The translations under genes were made by a program, and so were the position numbers. Of a DNA stretch of 39,553 nucleotides, positions 1 through 10,800 are shown piece by piece (position 1 is the stretch's first letter; each line of letters begins with the position of its first letter). The notes under the pieces were generated by a model. It did no database searches. It was not told the origin of the DNA and was given only the letters and a program-made list of their open reading frames with translations. The DNA comes from Klebsormidium nitens (taxonomy: Eukaryota; Streptophyta; Klebsormidiophyceae; Klebsormidiales; Klebsormidiaceae). The stretch lies in assembly GCA_000708835.1 (NCBI GenBank), contig DF237648.1, positions 1 to 39,553 on the forward strand. The letters run 5' to 3'.

Positions 1-567
1 AAAAAAAAAGTCAAAATGGATGCTTCTCTTTTCCTTCTGGATTACCGTACTTGCATATTACCCCCAGATTCTCCTAATATTCCTGTGGAAATCGAAGCTG
101 GTGTATGCTGTAACACGAATCTGTAGGAGTCAATGAGACGATGCATCGCTTCGACGGAGAAACCCAAATCCAGGAATTTATCTTGATAACAAGTAACAGT
201 GCCAGTGGGGTTGGCGATTTTGGTCAATGAGGTCTACCTCGCCACAGCACAGCTGCCTTGGCATTGGCACGGCATTGAAACTTGGACGGACCCATTGCAA
301 ATCTAGAAGGTGGCGCTGGCCTCTGGCATTGACTTGGGAGTTTTGCAACGTTTCTGCGCGCACTTAGAGGAGAGGAGGGAGGAGGCATGGCACGCGCACG
401 AGGGATCGTAGGAGCCGTTGTGCTTGTCCTTACTGCTGCCTTCATCGAAGGTTAGGATGCCGGAAATGAGAGCGGGATTTAGGACCTTTGCAAGGCGCTT
501 TGGGTCCTTTGGGTCATTGAACATTGGGCAGATATGCAAGGCAGCATCTTCGCAGTCAGACAAAGTA
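1..567 (-). CDS. Partial unrecognised gene, at least two candidate exons
   Basis: Two stretches on the minus strand read like real protein. The first, about 567 down to 367, follows an acceptor ending in ATCAG and encodes a segment with LSDCEDAALHICPMF, NPALISGILTFDEG and a Cys-x-Cys near its end. The second, about 229 down to 60, begins after a GTAG acceptor with TSLTKIANPTGTVTCYQDKF and includes AMHRLIDSYRF. The several cysteines would fit a secreted or extracellular domain, but I do not recognise a family. The phase between the two stretches does not join cleanly: the obvious donor near 367 leaves phase 2 and the acceptor near 230 needs phase 0. A small third exon or a different donor must lie between them. 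Neither a start nor a stop codon is seen, and the gene continues beyond the left edge. Confidence 0.45.
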
Positions 568-1327
568 TCTGATTATCCACCCGTCCACTTCACGACCATC
601 ATGTTGTAATACGCTTTTGTCAGTCCCACCTAAGCTTCTTCATTCTTGCAGCATTTCTCTCTTGCTGTTTACCCTGATTATGGTCAGGAAGTCCGCATTG
701 TGACATCCCGAGTTAGATCGAAGGGAGAAGTAGCTACCCGCAAATTTCCAGGAAGGATATTGACTTTGCAATAAATGCATAAATGCCCTCTTGTTGCCAT
801 CACTTAGGAAAGAATGTTTGGTCAGGTGCAGACTTGGCCAGTTTCGATGAGGTCGCGCCATGTTAAAAACCGTACCGCCAAGGGAATTCGCACCATCTTT
901 GGTGTGAAAACTTAATTTCGTTCATCCTGAGGATTCACCCGGCGCCGTGAAATGGTTTTTTACATTTCACACAAGAGCTTTTTTCGATTTTTCTACACTG
1001 GAAGTCACCAAAATGACCAATGTCTTGAATATTTCATGGTTTCACCTTTTCGCACTCGGGGTCCGACTTAGTTTTCAAATTGCACACCTTCCCCAAAATA
1101 ATCATTTTTGGGTGAATCCCTTGGCGGTACGGAACCTCAAAGGAGGGCCGTAATCACCATCCTTTCTTATCCTGTCAAGTTGTACGAATTCAGAAAGGTC
1201 GCGAACACACACTTTTTCCCGTTGGTTGTCCGTTTGTGGTGCCTGAATGGTATGGGGGGAGACTCTTTCGATGGAATGGCATTATGCAATTGGGACTTGG
1301 CGCCTGATTGGGGCTGGTCCTGCGCAG
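568..1327. other. Spacer between the minus-strand partial gene and the beta-helix gene
   Basis: No convincing exon is seen on either strand. The start codon and signal-peptide exon of the downstream beta-helix gene should lie here, or further upstream if the minus-strand exons are misassigned, but none could be recognised. The spacer contains the MITE-like inverted repeat annotated separately. A short minus-strand open frame at 640-861 has no supporting splice context. Confidence 0.4.
870..1132. mobile_element. MITE-like element with terminal inverted repeats
   Basis: The left end at 870-889 reads ccgtaccgccaagggaattc. The right end at 1114-1132 reads gaatcccttggcggtacgg. The reverse complement of the right end matches the left over 15 perfect bases and then with a one-base gap. 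Inside, 901-912 (ggtgtgaaaact) is echoed inversely at 1070-1088 with a small insertion. The unit is about 263 bp and has no coding capacity. A small non-autonomous DNA transposon remnant fits best. I could not find a clear target-site duplication, so a fold-back sequence of other origin is possible. Confidence 0.45.
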
Positions 1328-4300
1328 GTATTGTGGGTGACCACCCCCTCCTGGTGACCAACTGTGAGGAGCTGAGGCAGGCCGTGGGCGCCGCAAGGGC
1401 ACCCACTGATGGGACGCACCCCACAGTCATCCTCACAAACAGCCTCAGCTGCAGGCAAGTGGACTCTTTGGCGGACCAAGATATTACAGCATTGAGATGG
1501 TTGAACAGAAGTTGCTTTTATCGGTGAAGAGCCAAGCGGCAGCGAGTATGCACCCTCACAACCTGATTTCACGGAGGACAGCGTGGCTAGGTTGGGCTAG
1601 TTTGACGCACTTGCCCACCAGATGTCTGAAATCAGGCATGTCGGAAAGCATCAGCAAGCCCCTCCACTGCTATGCTGATTGATCCCCCCGGTCTACGTTC
1701 AGCAACGTGCACGTTGAGTACCCGCTCACGCTGCTGGGGGGGGCGAGCTCGTCTGGAGAAGCAATCACGCTGTCGCGGCGGACTATTGACCACCCCACTC
1801 TCATCATCATCTCCAAGGACGTCACCCTGCGGAGCATACTCTTCAAGGATGCAGGAGGGGTGGTAAGGCAGGCAGAGCCCCTGGCCCGTAGATGTTGTTT
1901 CTAAGCTCTCTCGAATGCATTTTGCCAGAACACGCGGATTTGCTCAAGGTGACAGTCAGTCTGTACACTTGGTTGCATATTGTAGATTGTGAAGGCTGCG
2001 CTGTTCCTTTTTCCATGGACAGTCCCACCATGTTTTAAACAAAGAAAAGCAGTGACGCTTGAAGCTGGCCCATCAGCACTGTCTGTGTGCTCCAGCACAA
2101 AAGTCTGAGCAGAGACTTTGGGTCATCATTGAGTCAAGGCGACTTCCCTCCTGACCCGTCAAACAATGGCCACAGGGTGGTGGGGCGGTGCTGCTATCCA
2201 AGAACGCCAGCGCTGCCATCCATGACGTGACCTTCCAGAACAGCGCCTTTGGGGTGAGTGCTCCGCTATGTGCGTGATGCTTACCCTTGTTTTGGGAGGG
2301 TGCACTTGTTTCCCCAGATTTCATACAGGCCGTCTATTGACCTTTCAGCTCCACAACTCTGTCCTGTTTCCTGGAAATCTTGAAAGTCCTTTTCTGTAAT
2401 CTGGAGACTGGAGAATGGAGCTACTTACTGATACCTTGCCTAAATCGCCTTTGCTGCCAGATCTGGCCTGCGCTAACCATTGAGGGGAAGGCCGAGGTGA
2501 CGAATGTCCTCTTTGAGGACTGTCACTCCAGCGTGAGTATCGATTGCCCTGTTTTCTTCTTTGGTATGCAAACGGTAGGAAGCTACTTTGTGGGGACTTT
2601 GTGTATCTGGACGACTCGAAACTCGAGCCGGCAACATATAATAGACCTTGGAGAGACCAACTGAATTCAGGCTCAGTTCAGTGTTAGTGGCGCATTCGTG
2701 TCCTGTTCCAAATGACGCCTTTATTCAACCAGACGTTTTGGCAACTTGAGACACTGCTTTCCCTGAGCCCAGCGATCCACTCTGCGGAAGTGTCGCTTCA
2801 CTGAGTTTGGAGTTCGATAACACCTGTAACGTGCAATATCCTGCCCGTTCGAGATTCGACATGTAAGCAGTCGTCGACGCTCTTTAGAAAACATATCTAG
2901 CCGAAACAGAAGCACAGAACGATCAAGCAAAGTTGCGGTAGATGAATAACGAAGACTAAATACTAGGATGTACCCACCTCAATCACTGTCCAGGTTTCAG
3001 TGTATCACCCTTTCCCTGACGCCCGTCCTCTCTTTGTGATGCAGGGCGCGGGGGGCGGAGCAGCAGTGCGTTCTTCGGGGTACGCCCGCTTCAAGGACTG
3101 CACCTTCGCCAGGAGCGCCGCCAATGTGAGAGGCACGCGTTGAATATTACGATCAGATCTTGCAAAGTACGCCAGCTTCCAGCACTTGGATTTAGCGATG
3201 TGGCGGGTCTCAACGCAAATCTGCAGTATAAATGCCATGTACTTATGTTGGAGCTTCTCTCTGAATTGGCTGGGCTAGACTTTCCAACTAGATTCCCTCC
3301 TTGTATACCGCACGCTCAATGCACTTCTTTCGCCAAGGCTCCTGTTTGAACACGGAGACTTCTTACCATCACTCGCAGCTCAGGAGGGGGAGGTCCCAGT
3401 ATCAGCTGCATGTGATCAGAGACCACACTAATGCTTCAAAGTTTCGTGCAAGCAACCATCAGCACAGCAATGTACATCCTCATTCTGTCAGCCTGTCATG
3501 TGCTGACGTGGCGCGTCGTGCAGATGGGAGCTGGGGTGGCCGTGGACGGGTTGGCGCATTTCTGCTCGACGTCCTTCGACGAGAACAAGGCCAAAGTGAG
3601 GCCAGCCGCCAGCTCCCAGGAGTTTCGTCCATACGGGGATGCTGTCCTTCGCAGCGCCCAGCTCCTTGTCAATGAAGTTCTCGGCCTGTTTGTTGCTGTC
3701 GCGCTCCGTTCCTCGAAGCAATAGCCGTGCATTTGGCTGCGTACTAATCAGCTGTCGTGTTGGTCGCAGCATGGCGCGAACGTGTGGGTGCGCGGCGACG
3801 AGCATGACGCAGGGGCCAAAGCATCCTTCTGCTCGGACGCGGCAGGGAGAGGGGCCAGAGCTGCCCCGCTCTTTGGGGGGGCGTCAATTGCGGTGAGGGC
3901 ACCAACAGCCGTGGACTTGTTCTTTGCGTCCAGCGTTGTTTTCACATGTACATCTCGACAATGTAATCGGAAGGTCGATTTGTGCGACGACTCTCTTCGG
4001 CTTGCCTGATGTCGCTTCTGCTGCGGACACACAAGGACAAATTCGATTCCCTGGTGGCCAGCCTGACGTGTGTGCCCCACTGTCCAGGGCGTCGAGAGCG
4101 AGTCGGAGCGGGGCCACATCACACGAGGTGCGCAGGACTGCCTTTTCAGTCACCGCAGCATCGGTTGCCTCTCTCAAAATTGCCGGTTCGAAATAGCAGG
4201 ATCTGCCACTTGTTTGGTTGTTCTTCCAGCGGACAGTTCCCTGGCTGTCACCAGCCCGCCTTTTATGATGTCATGCAGCTTCGCCGTATCAATCATTGTC

Positions 4301-6258
4301 AATGACCTGTTGACGGCTTGCAATCTTTCCACAGATTCGTGCGACGCGTGCGCGGAGCCGTTCGTGAAGAGCTTGGCGCTGTTCGAGAGCCGGCGGCGCG
4401 CGCGGGTGCCGCTGCTGGCGTTCCTGAGCCAGGCGCACCTGACGGACCACGAGCTGGGCCGCAAGGCCATCCGGCCCGAGGACGACGCCATCTCAGCACT
4501 GGAGTGCGGGCCAGGCAGCTTTGCGCTCGACGGGGTGTGCGAGCCAGGTGCGAATTTTCAGGTTTTGGGGTTATGGGGATTTGGTTTAAAGGGTTTTTGG
4601 CAGCGCAGAACACCTGGTGTGCCTGGAAGAACCAAGCGCTTTTGTGGTAGAACTCATTCGGGGCGGGGGCTGGAGGAAGGTCGATGAGTGCGCGCTTCTG
4701 CAGCAACAAGGTGGCGCTGAGCATGTTCCCAATTTCTAGCAGATGTGTCCGCTTTGCGATGTTCACGTCATCTCGGTTGTGTCTGGTGTAGGAGTGAAGT
4801 TTACTATCAAAGCGTCGCCTGCTCGAGTGCCGTAAACCAGATTGAAAATCTGCAGCCGAATGAGCTGGCGCTTCCTTCAAGGCCTGCTTGTCCCCTAATA
4901 ACCTCCGCTCTCCTCGTTTGTCGCAGACTGCCTGCCCCAGACCGTGACGGAGAGCGAGGACACGTGGCGTCTTCTGGACCTGGCGGGCGGCGCGCAGCCG
5001 TCGTACACCGTCCGCTTCGAGAACACGTGCGGCAAGACGCTCGAGGCGATTGCGTTTGACTGCGACGGCTTCCCGGGCACCGCCTGGGGCCTCGAGCGCC
5101 ACGGCCGCTTCTGCGTCCTCACCGGCCACGACGACGTCCTAGCAGGTGCCACATGGCCACGACTCCGTGCTTCCACGTCTCAGCCGTCCATGTTTGTGCG
5201 GTCCTGCAGGCGTTTGCTGTGTATCTTCGTCCTTATGAAGCCCAGCAGCACATTGGATTGGATTATTCCTCGCCCTGTCTTGATCCCTCGCCTCGTTCTT
5301 TCTCTCTGTTGAGCCGCCCCGGTTTGCTTCGTTCGTACTGTCCCCTTCAGCGTCTCTTCTACCTCACAGCCACATTGCAGGAAGAGTCCAGGTATCCGGC
5401 CTGGACGCCGTTCTTTCCCCAGGTCGCGCCGATACTTACCAGCTTTTTGAAGATAGGACACAGCTGTACTCTGAATGTGGGCCGCATTCAGCAGAGGCGC
5501 ACTTCTTAGCAGTTTCAACCATATTGCTGCTATTCTCGTTCCTGTGGGCATATGTGGCTTTACCTGCGAAGCACATTACCACAACATAACTCACAGTATT
5601 CACTGCACTTACTGCACACATCCCCACCGCCCCACTCACCCACACGCTCACGGGCCCCGGTTGCTTGCCCCGGCCTCCAGGTCACACTCACGAGTTCCAC
5701 TACACTTCCGCTGCCCCCTTCACGTTCCGCCCGCACAGCGCCCACACGCAGCACTCGACGCTCGTCAAGAGCGGCCGCGACGGCATCGAGGTGGTCAGCC
5801 GGGTGATCCAGACCTGGCGCAAGGCCGACTCGCAAGAGCTGCTGTCGCGGGTCGAGGTGACGGTGAACAATTTGTCGGGGGAGAAGGTCTCGCAAGTGGC
5901 ACTCGACTGCCACGCGTTCGAGCCCGAGTGGTCGATCGACGTAGATAGGAAGGACGGGCGGTGCTTGGTACCGCGCGTGTTGAACCATAACGAGACGCAC
6001 CGCTTTGAATACATCACGGAGGGGGTACGTGCGCATGACGTCAGCATTGCGGAGGTGCGGGGCTCGTACGGGGAGGTTGTGAAGGGGGCGGGCGTGGCGG
6101 GGGGCATGTACACCACGGTCGGGGCCATGTGCATGCTCGTGCTCGTGGCGAGCGCGTCTGTTGGCTGGTATGCGTTTGGGCCCAACAAGGACCGGAGGGC
6201 CGAGGTCTACACACGGATCCTGACACGGGAGAAGACTTTCAAGTTGGCCCAGACATAA
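1328..6258 (+). CDS. Right-handed beta-helix protein with tandem TPD1-like domains and C-terminal membrane anchor (5' incomplete)
   Basis: Exons by splice signals and phase: 1328-1454 (GC donor), 1703-1862, 2176-2253, 2461-2532, 3045-3125, 3524-3595, 3770-3892, 4088-4127, 4335-4547, 4927-5145, 5681-6258 (stop TAA). This gives about 587 residues; the upstream exon with the start and presumed signal peptide was not identified. The middle exons each encode 24-41 residues of the type G-G-A-hydrophobic-C/F-x-x-F, as in GAGGGAAVRSSGYARFKDCTF, resembling the rungs of Pmp-like or pectate-lyase-like parallel beta helices. The last two exons encode two similar units of about 90 residues (N-x-x-G, DCxxF, CV/LV, HxFxY) that resemble plant TPD1-like domains. 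A hydrophobic segment (VGAMCMLVLVASASVGWYAF) and a short basic tail follow. This suggests a type I surface or endomembrane protein. The fusion call is inference from motifs. Confidence 0.7.
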
Positions 6259-7869
6259 CGGATGTCAATGTGGAACGAATGGATTCCAGAGCGCTAACAA
6301 CCTTCTGAAGTAAGGGTAGTAAGGCCCACACGACGGCTCGCTGGACATGCGGTGCGGCTTGACTGTCCATTGGAAAAAGGTAGCTGCGTCTAAGTTTTGG
6401 ACCCGAGGTAGTACAAACGTATCTCTGGCAGGCGTCATGGATCATTCAAGAAAGCAACCATGCACGACGAATTTCAAACTCGGCCATCATTCATACCTAT
6501 GAATTTCACTGAGCAAGTCCTTTTTCGAGCCCATGCGCTGGCACATGATGAATCGAGGCTTTACTATATATTGTGTACGTCGTTGCTGGCGGCGGCTATC
6601 GAGGGAGTCGGCCTCAGCAACGTGGTGATGAACGCCATATTGCCGACCTGACCTACAACCGCTTCCGCAAGGGCAAGGACAAGGAGTAGTCACCTAGTCG
6701 GAGCGCTCAGATGTATCGGGCCAACTCGGATGTAATAATTCGGACGTGAGTCCGGGTACTAAGCGTAGTCTCGTAGTCTCATTCGAGTCCGTTGCATACA
6801 AACATTATGTGCTCCGCACAACGCCATGATCGATTGGCACACCATAATGATTGAATTGCTGAAGCATAGATTATAACTTACAAGCGATTATATAGAGTCG
6901 ACATGTAGCATATAAGGGTTTGCATATCTTGCTGGACCGTCATGTCTTGTATAGCCGTAGCAAGTGCAGCGGAATCGAAAAAAACAGGTTCCCGGCCGCA
7001 CCGGAGACCGTCCGCGCGTGCTCCACGGCCATGGCGGCCGCCTATAAGGGCGTCAATAATTGGAAGTTACCGTCCATCGTTATCGTCGCTTCCGACACTG
7101 TTTTGCTGATGATAATCTATATATAATTATCATTCGTTGGTCGTCGGGATCTTGGCAATAGGCCAATCAATATATCAAGTCCAGCTATAGCTAATTCCTG
7201 CTTGCTAGACATGCATGGATTTTCGCGCGGCTGGCCGCCCGCGGCTGCACGTCCCTACAGTCGCCATGCCGTGCATGTGTACGTGCCAGTGGCCTCACAT
7301 AAGGGCGGCTGCACATGGCGCGATGTTCCATTGAAGCTATAGCCGATCGAGCGCATCGCGATCTATATAAAATGCCTACATTGCATTCATAGCGCAATTA
7401 ATCATGCTCGCGCATGTGTGGTCTTTTGCATTATCGTCAATATTACCGGTTGCTGCACACTTCACAATGATGTACTTCGACCTTTCGATATCTTTAATTG
7501 GTATATATCAGCATGATCCCTATTGTAAGTAATTTGACAATACATTCAGGCTCTGTTTGATAATGACAAACGTATGTTGCGTTCAGTAATAAGATAATGC
7601 GCATGAACCTTTGCAGATTGCCGCAGATCAATCGACATGTGCTAGTCCCCACGGGGCAACAGGCGGCCGCCTTTATGCGATCTCCAGGTGTCCGACTAGC
7701 TCAACTTGGTCAAAGCTTTCCGACTGGGCGGCTTGACAGTGATGTCGTTGTGGTCTCACTCATGCACTGGTGGCGATGCTCATCAAACTCAATCAGCGCT
7801 CAGCTATACTATACAAGCAGACAGATTATAAACAGACTAGGTACTTGTACAAGATTACTATACTAGTGG
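6259..7869. other. Intergenic region between convergent genes
   Basis: This holds the presumed 3' UTRs of the beta-helix gene (plus) and of the minus-strand gene ending at 7870. From about 6720 it becomes AT-rich, with many TATATA and short palindromic words interrupted by GC-rich patches near 7000 and 7230. A TGTAA motif occurs near 6730. Short open frames at 6460-6651 and 7597-7866 have no splice or family support. No RNA gene was recognised. Confidence 0.5.
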
Positions 7870-10800
7870 TCATTTACAGGCCCAGTGCACCTTTTCTGGT
7901 GCAAGCTGATCAAAACTGGGGCTCGCGACCTGCTCACCACTCCTGTCGAGATTGGCCGCAGCTTTCTCCGCCGGACTCGACGTTTCCGGTATGAACACGA
8001 AGGCGCCCGTGAGTGCCCCGGCAGGTTTCCGCTGGACTGTCCCGTCAGGCCGCATCTCGAGGAACGAGGCGGTGGCGGCGATCTTCGTTACCGGAAGGGT
8101 CAACGCAAATTCGGCTAGCTTTGTGCGCGCAAACTCGCGGCGGCGGGAGTCGGCCAGCTCAGTGTACCTGAAACGAAGAAGAAAAGTTCCTTTCTTAGGC
8201 TGAAGTTAGAATGGAATGTTGGGCCGCAAAAGCGGTGTTGCCGATTGAAAACGCGCGTGTTGTCTTGGTAGGAGCCGCCCGGCCGGAGCGAAAAGGTAGT
8301 CTGGGTGCGAATGCTGCGCCCGGGACATTTGCATTAACAACTACGAGGACCGGTTGCTGGAGCAATCAATAGGCTTCTGTTTCGGATCTGCGGAGCCTAG
8401 CCCCATACGAGATCGAGCACGCACTTTCACAGCATGTCTGATACCTTTCAGGGCACGTGCACTTCCATTACATACTTAGGTGTACTGAACTTGGGAACAA
8501 GTGGAACCAAAGATAAGGACGAAAGGCGACAGGGTGTTACCGAGAAGATGTCCACACTTGCTTCAGGTACACTCAGCTTGACAGCGTAAAGCCTCAGGGC
8601 TTGCTAGAGGATTCTTCGTTGACCTCCGAATGAACAACACGGCTCGAGACAGGTTCCACACGCAGTTGCGACGGTCAAGTGAAGTACATTTCATCGAATT
8701 CATCTTATTCGTTTCCTAGTCGAAGGACAACATAACCGCAAGCAACGACGGGCTCACTGGAAGAACGGCTCGTTAGGCTCCTCGGTCAACCGCGCGCTGA
8801 CCGCCGCCAGGTACGCGTCGACCCGCTGTTGGAAGGCAGCTGCATAGTCCGCCTCAGGAATCGCCCAGTTGGCCGCAAACTCGGCCTCCGCGCTGTCTTC
8901 CGGGGCGCCCTTAGCGGCGGCGACAATGGCGGGGGCGAGGAGCGCCTCCAGGTCGCTGCTGCGCGTTGCGGCAGAGTACTGGATCTCGTCGGGCGCGTAC
9001 TGCAAGTCGAGCGCAGACAGTCGGAAACAGACGCATTTTGTTGGTGAAATGTTTCAATTTTCGGTGAGCCGACTCAGAAGGGCCAGACCAACGTATGGCA
9101 CGGAGTCCTTGGCTTCAGCTGCTAAGCAGCAGGTTCAGAAGCGCCGAAGCAGGCAGAGGTGAGTGTCGATCCTTTCCAAAGTCTTCAACGTCCGCAAGCG
9201 CGACTATGTATGCGGGGATGGATCCTCTCAGTTTGCAGCTGTACGGTCAAGAACTGGGGAAACTTGTATTTAGTTCACATTCACGGATTGAAATTGTTTG
9301 TCAGCAACTGGTAGTAGTCAGCCATCACTGTGCCGGTACCTGTTGAACACTGTCACTTCATCTCACGGGTTAACGAAAGCGACCGCCTAAAGCGCGTTGT
9401 TGGGAGGCAAATCCGAGTTGCCTTGAGCGCATTTCAAGAGGAGCTGTGGACGTTCTGGAACGCCGAGTCGTTGGGATGGCGCGCGCGCTTGCCAGCTTAA
9501 CCGTAGTACTTCTTGATTGACCCGGATCGAGGCGGTGCCAATCAGAAGACATGCCGTACCGTTTGTGAAACCTCGACTTGTTCTGTTGAGTATCGCCTGG
9601 AAAGAATAAGTGATGAGGACGGCAAAAAAGATGTCAAAAGATATCAAGGCCCGCTCACTTGGGCGAGCCTCCGCCGGTGGTCCGAGTACACCGGGTTGGC
9701 CAAGTCCACCATCATGAGGCACGCCGCCAGGCGCTTGGTCACTATGCCCCGGTCAATCAGCTGCTGGAGGAGCACGACGTCCTCCTTGGCGGGTGCCGGC
9801 ACGAAGAACGCGAAGAACGTGTCGCCCTTCTGCGCGAACGCGCCCGCCTGCAGCCGGAAGTCGTACCTGCTAGGCAAAAAAACCGGGTTATGAGATATGG
9901 GTAGACCCGCGGTTAGCGGTTTCCCTTAGGGCTGTGTACCCAAACGTCATGCGGGCTGACGGCAATTGCTCAGAGGACGCTTTGTCGATAGTCCAACATA
10001 TGCTGTACTAGCACCAAAACACGTGGAAAGAATTGTTATCATCTAGGATCGTCGGAGCTCTCTGACCTCGTGCTATGCCGAGGGCAGTTCTAGGGAGCTC
10101 TCCAGGCTGTGAGGAAATCCAGTGGTCAAAGGTCAAGAATCTGTCGCAGACACCAATCTACCGCTTCCGTGAATCTGTACAAAGTCTGCCGAAGCGCTTT
10201 TCAGTTTTGAGGACCCTTGCACGGCTTGAAGGTACGCCGCCTGTGAAGCGGTAACAAGTGTCAATGGCTTCTCTTACGTCAAGGCAAAGGCAATAGCGGG
10301 TCGCCCGTGGCAACATTTTGAAAGCGCAGAAGCGCTTTGGTGAAGCGCTCACTCCGTAAGGCTGTCCTGATACTTTTGGTACGACACCCGCAGCTTCGAA
10401 GTGTCCCCCGCCACTATTCCCGCCGCCGATAGGGACTCGATGTCTAGAAAGAAGCCGGGAGGCAGGTCGTATTCGTTCTTCGTGAACCGCTGCTTGCTGC
10501 GCTCGGCGCTGCTTACGAAGTTGACTGTGGCGGTGGCAAGGATCTGCACACGTGGCAGATGAGCATCGAGTTGGTGTCATTTAGCTCTCAACGTCTGACG
10601 TTAGTGAATGACTTACGTCCAAGTCTGCTTCGACGCGACGTAACCAAGCCTGCTCTTTCGAGTTTCTCCCGAAGCACCGAAAGGAAATTGCAGTCGCCAG
10701 AGCACGAATCTGCGCATAAGGCGGATACACTGGAGTCGGCGGTGGTCAATCCGAGTTTGCCAGATGCCTATTAATGAGAATAGGAGTTGTTGACGACTGT

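Noticed and set aside
640-861. Minus-strand open frame with LSDGNKRAF, like the Fic/Doc motif
   Set aside because: Only about nine residues resemble the motif, the proline/histidine context is wrong, and the surrounding peptide shows no Fic fold features.
4299-5129. 276-residue minus-strand open frame
   Set aside because: It is antisense to two beta-helix gene exons and their intron and has no protein-like motifs.
6460-6651. 63-residue open frame downstream of the beta-helix gene
   Set aside because: It is short, in a presumed 3' UTR or spacer, and has no splice signals or family resemblance.
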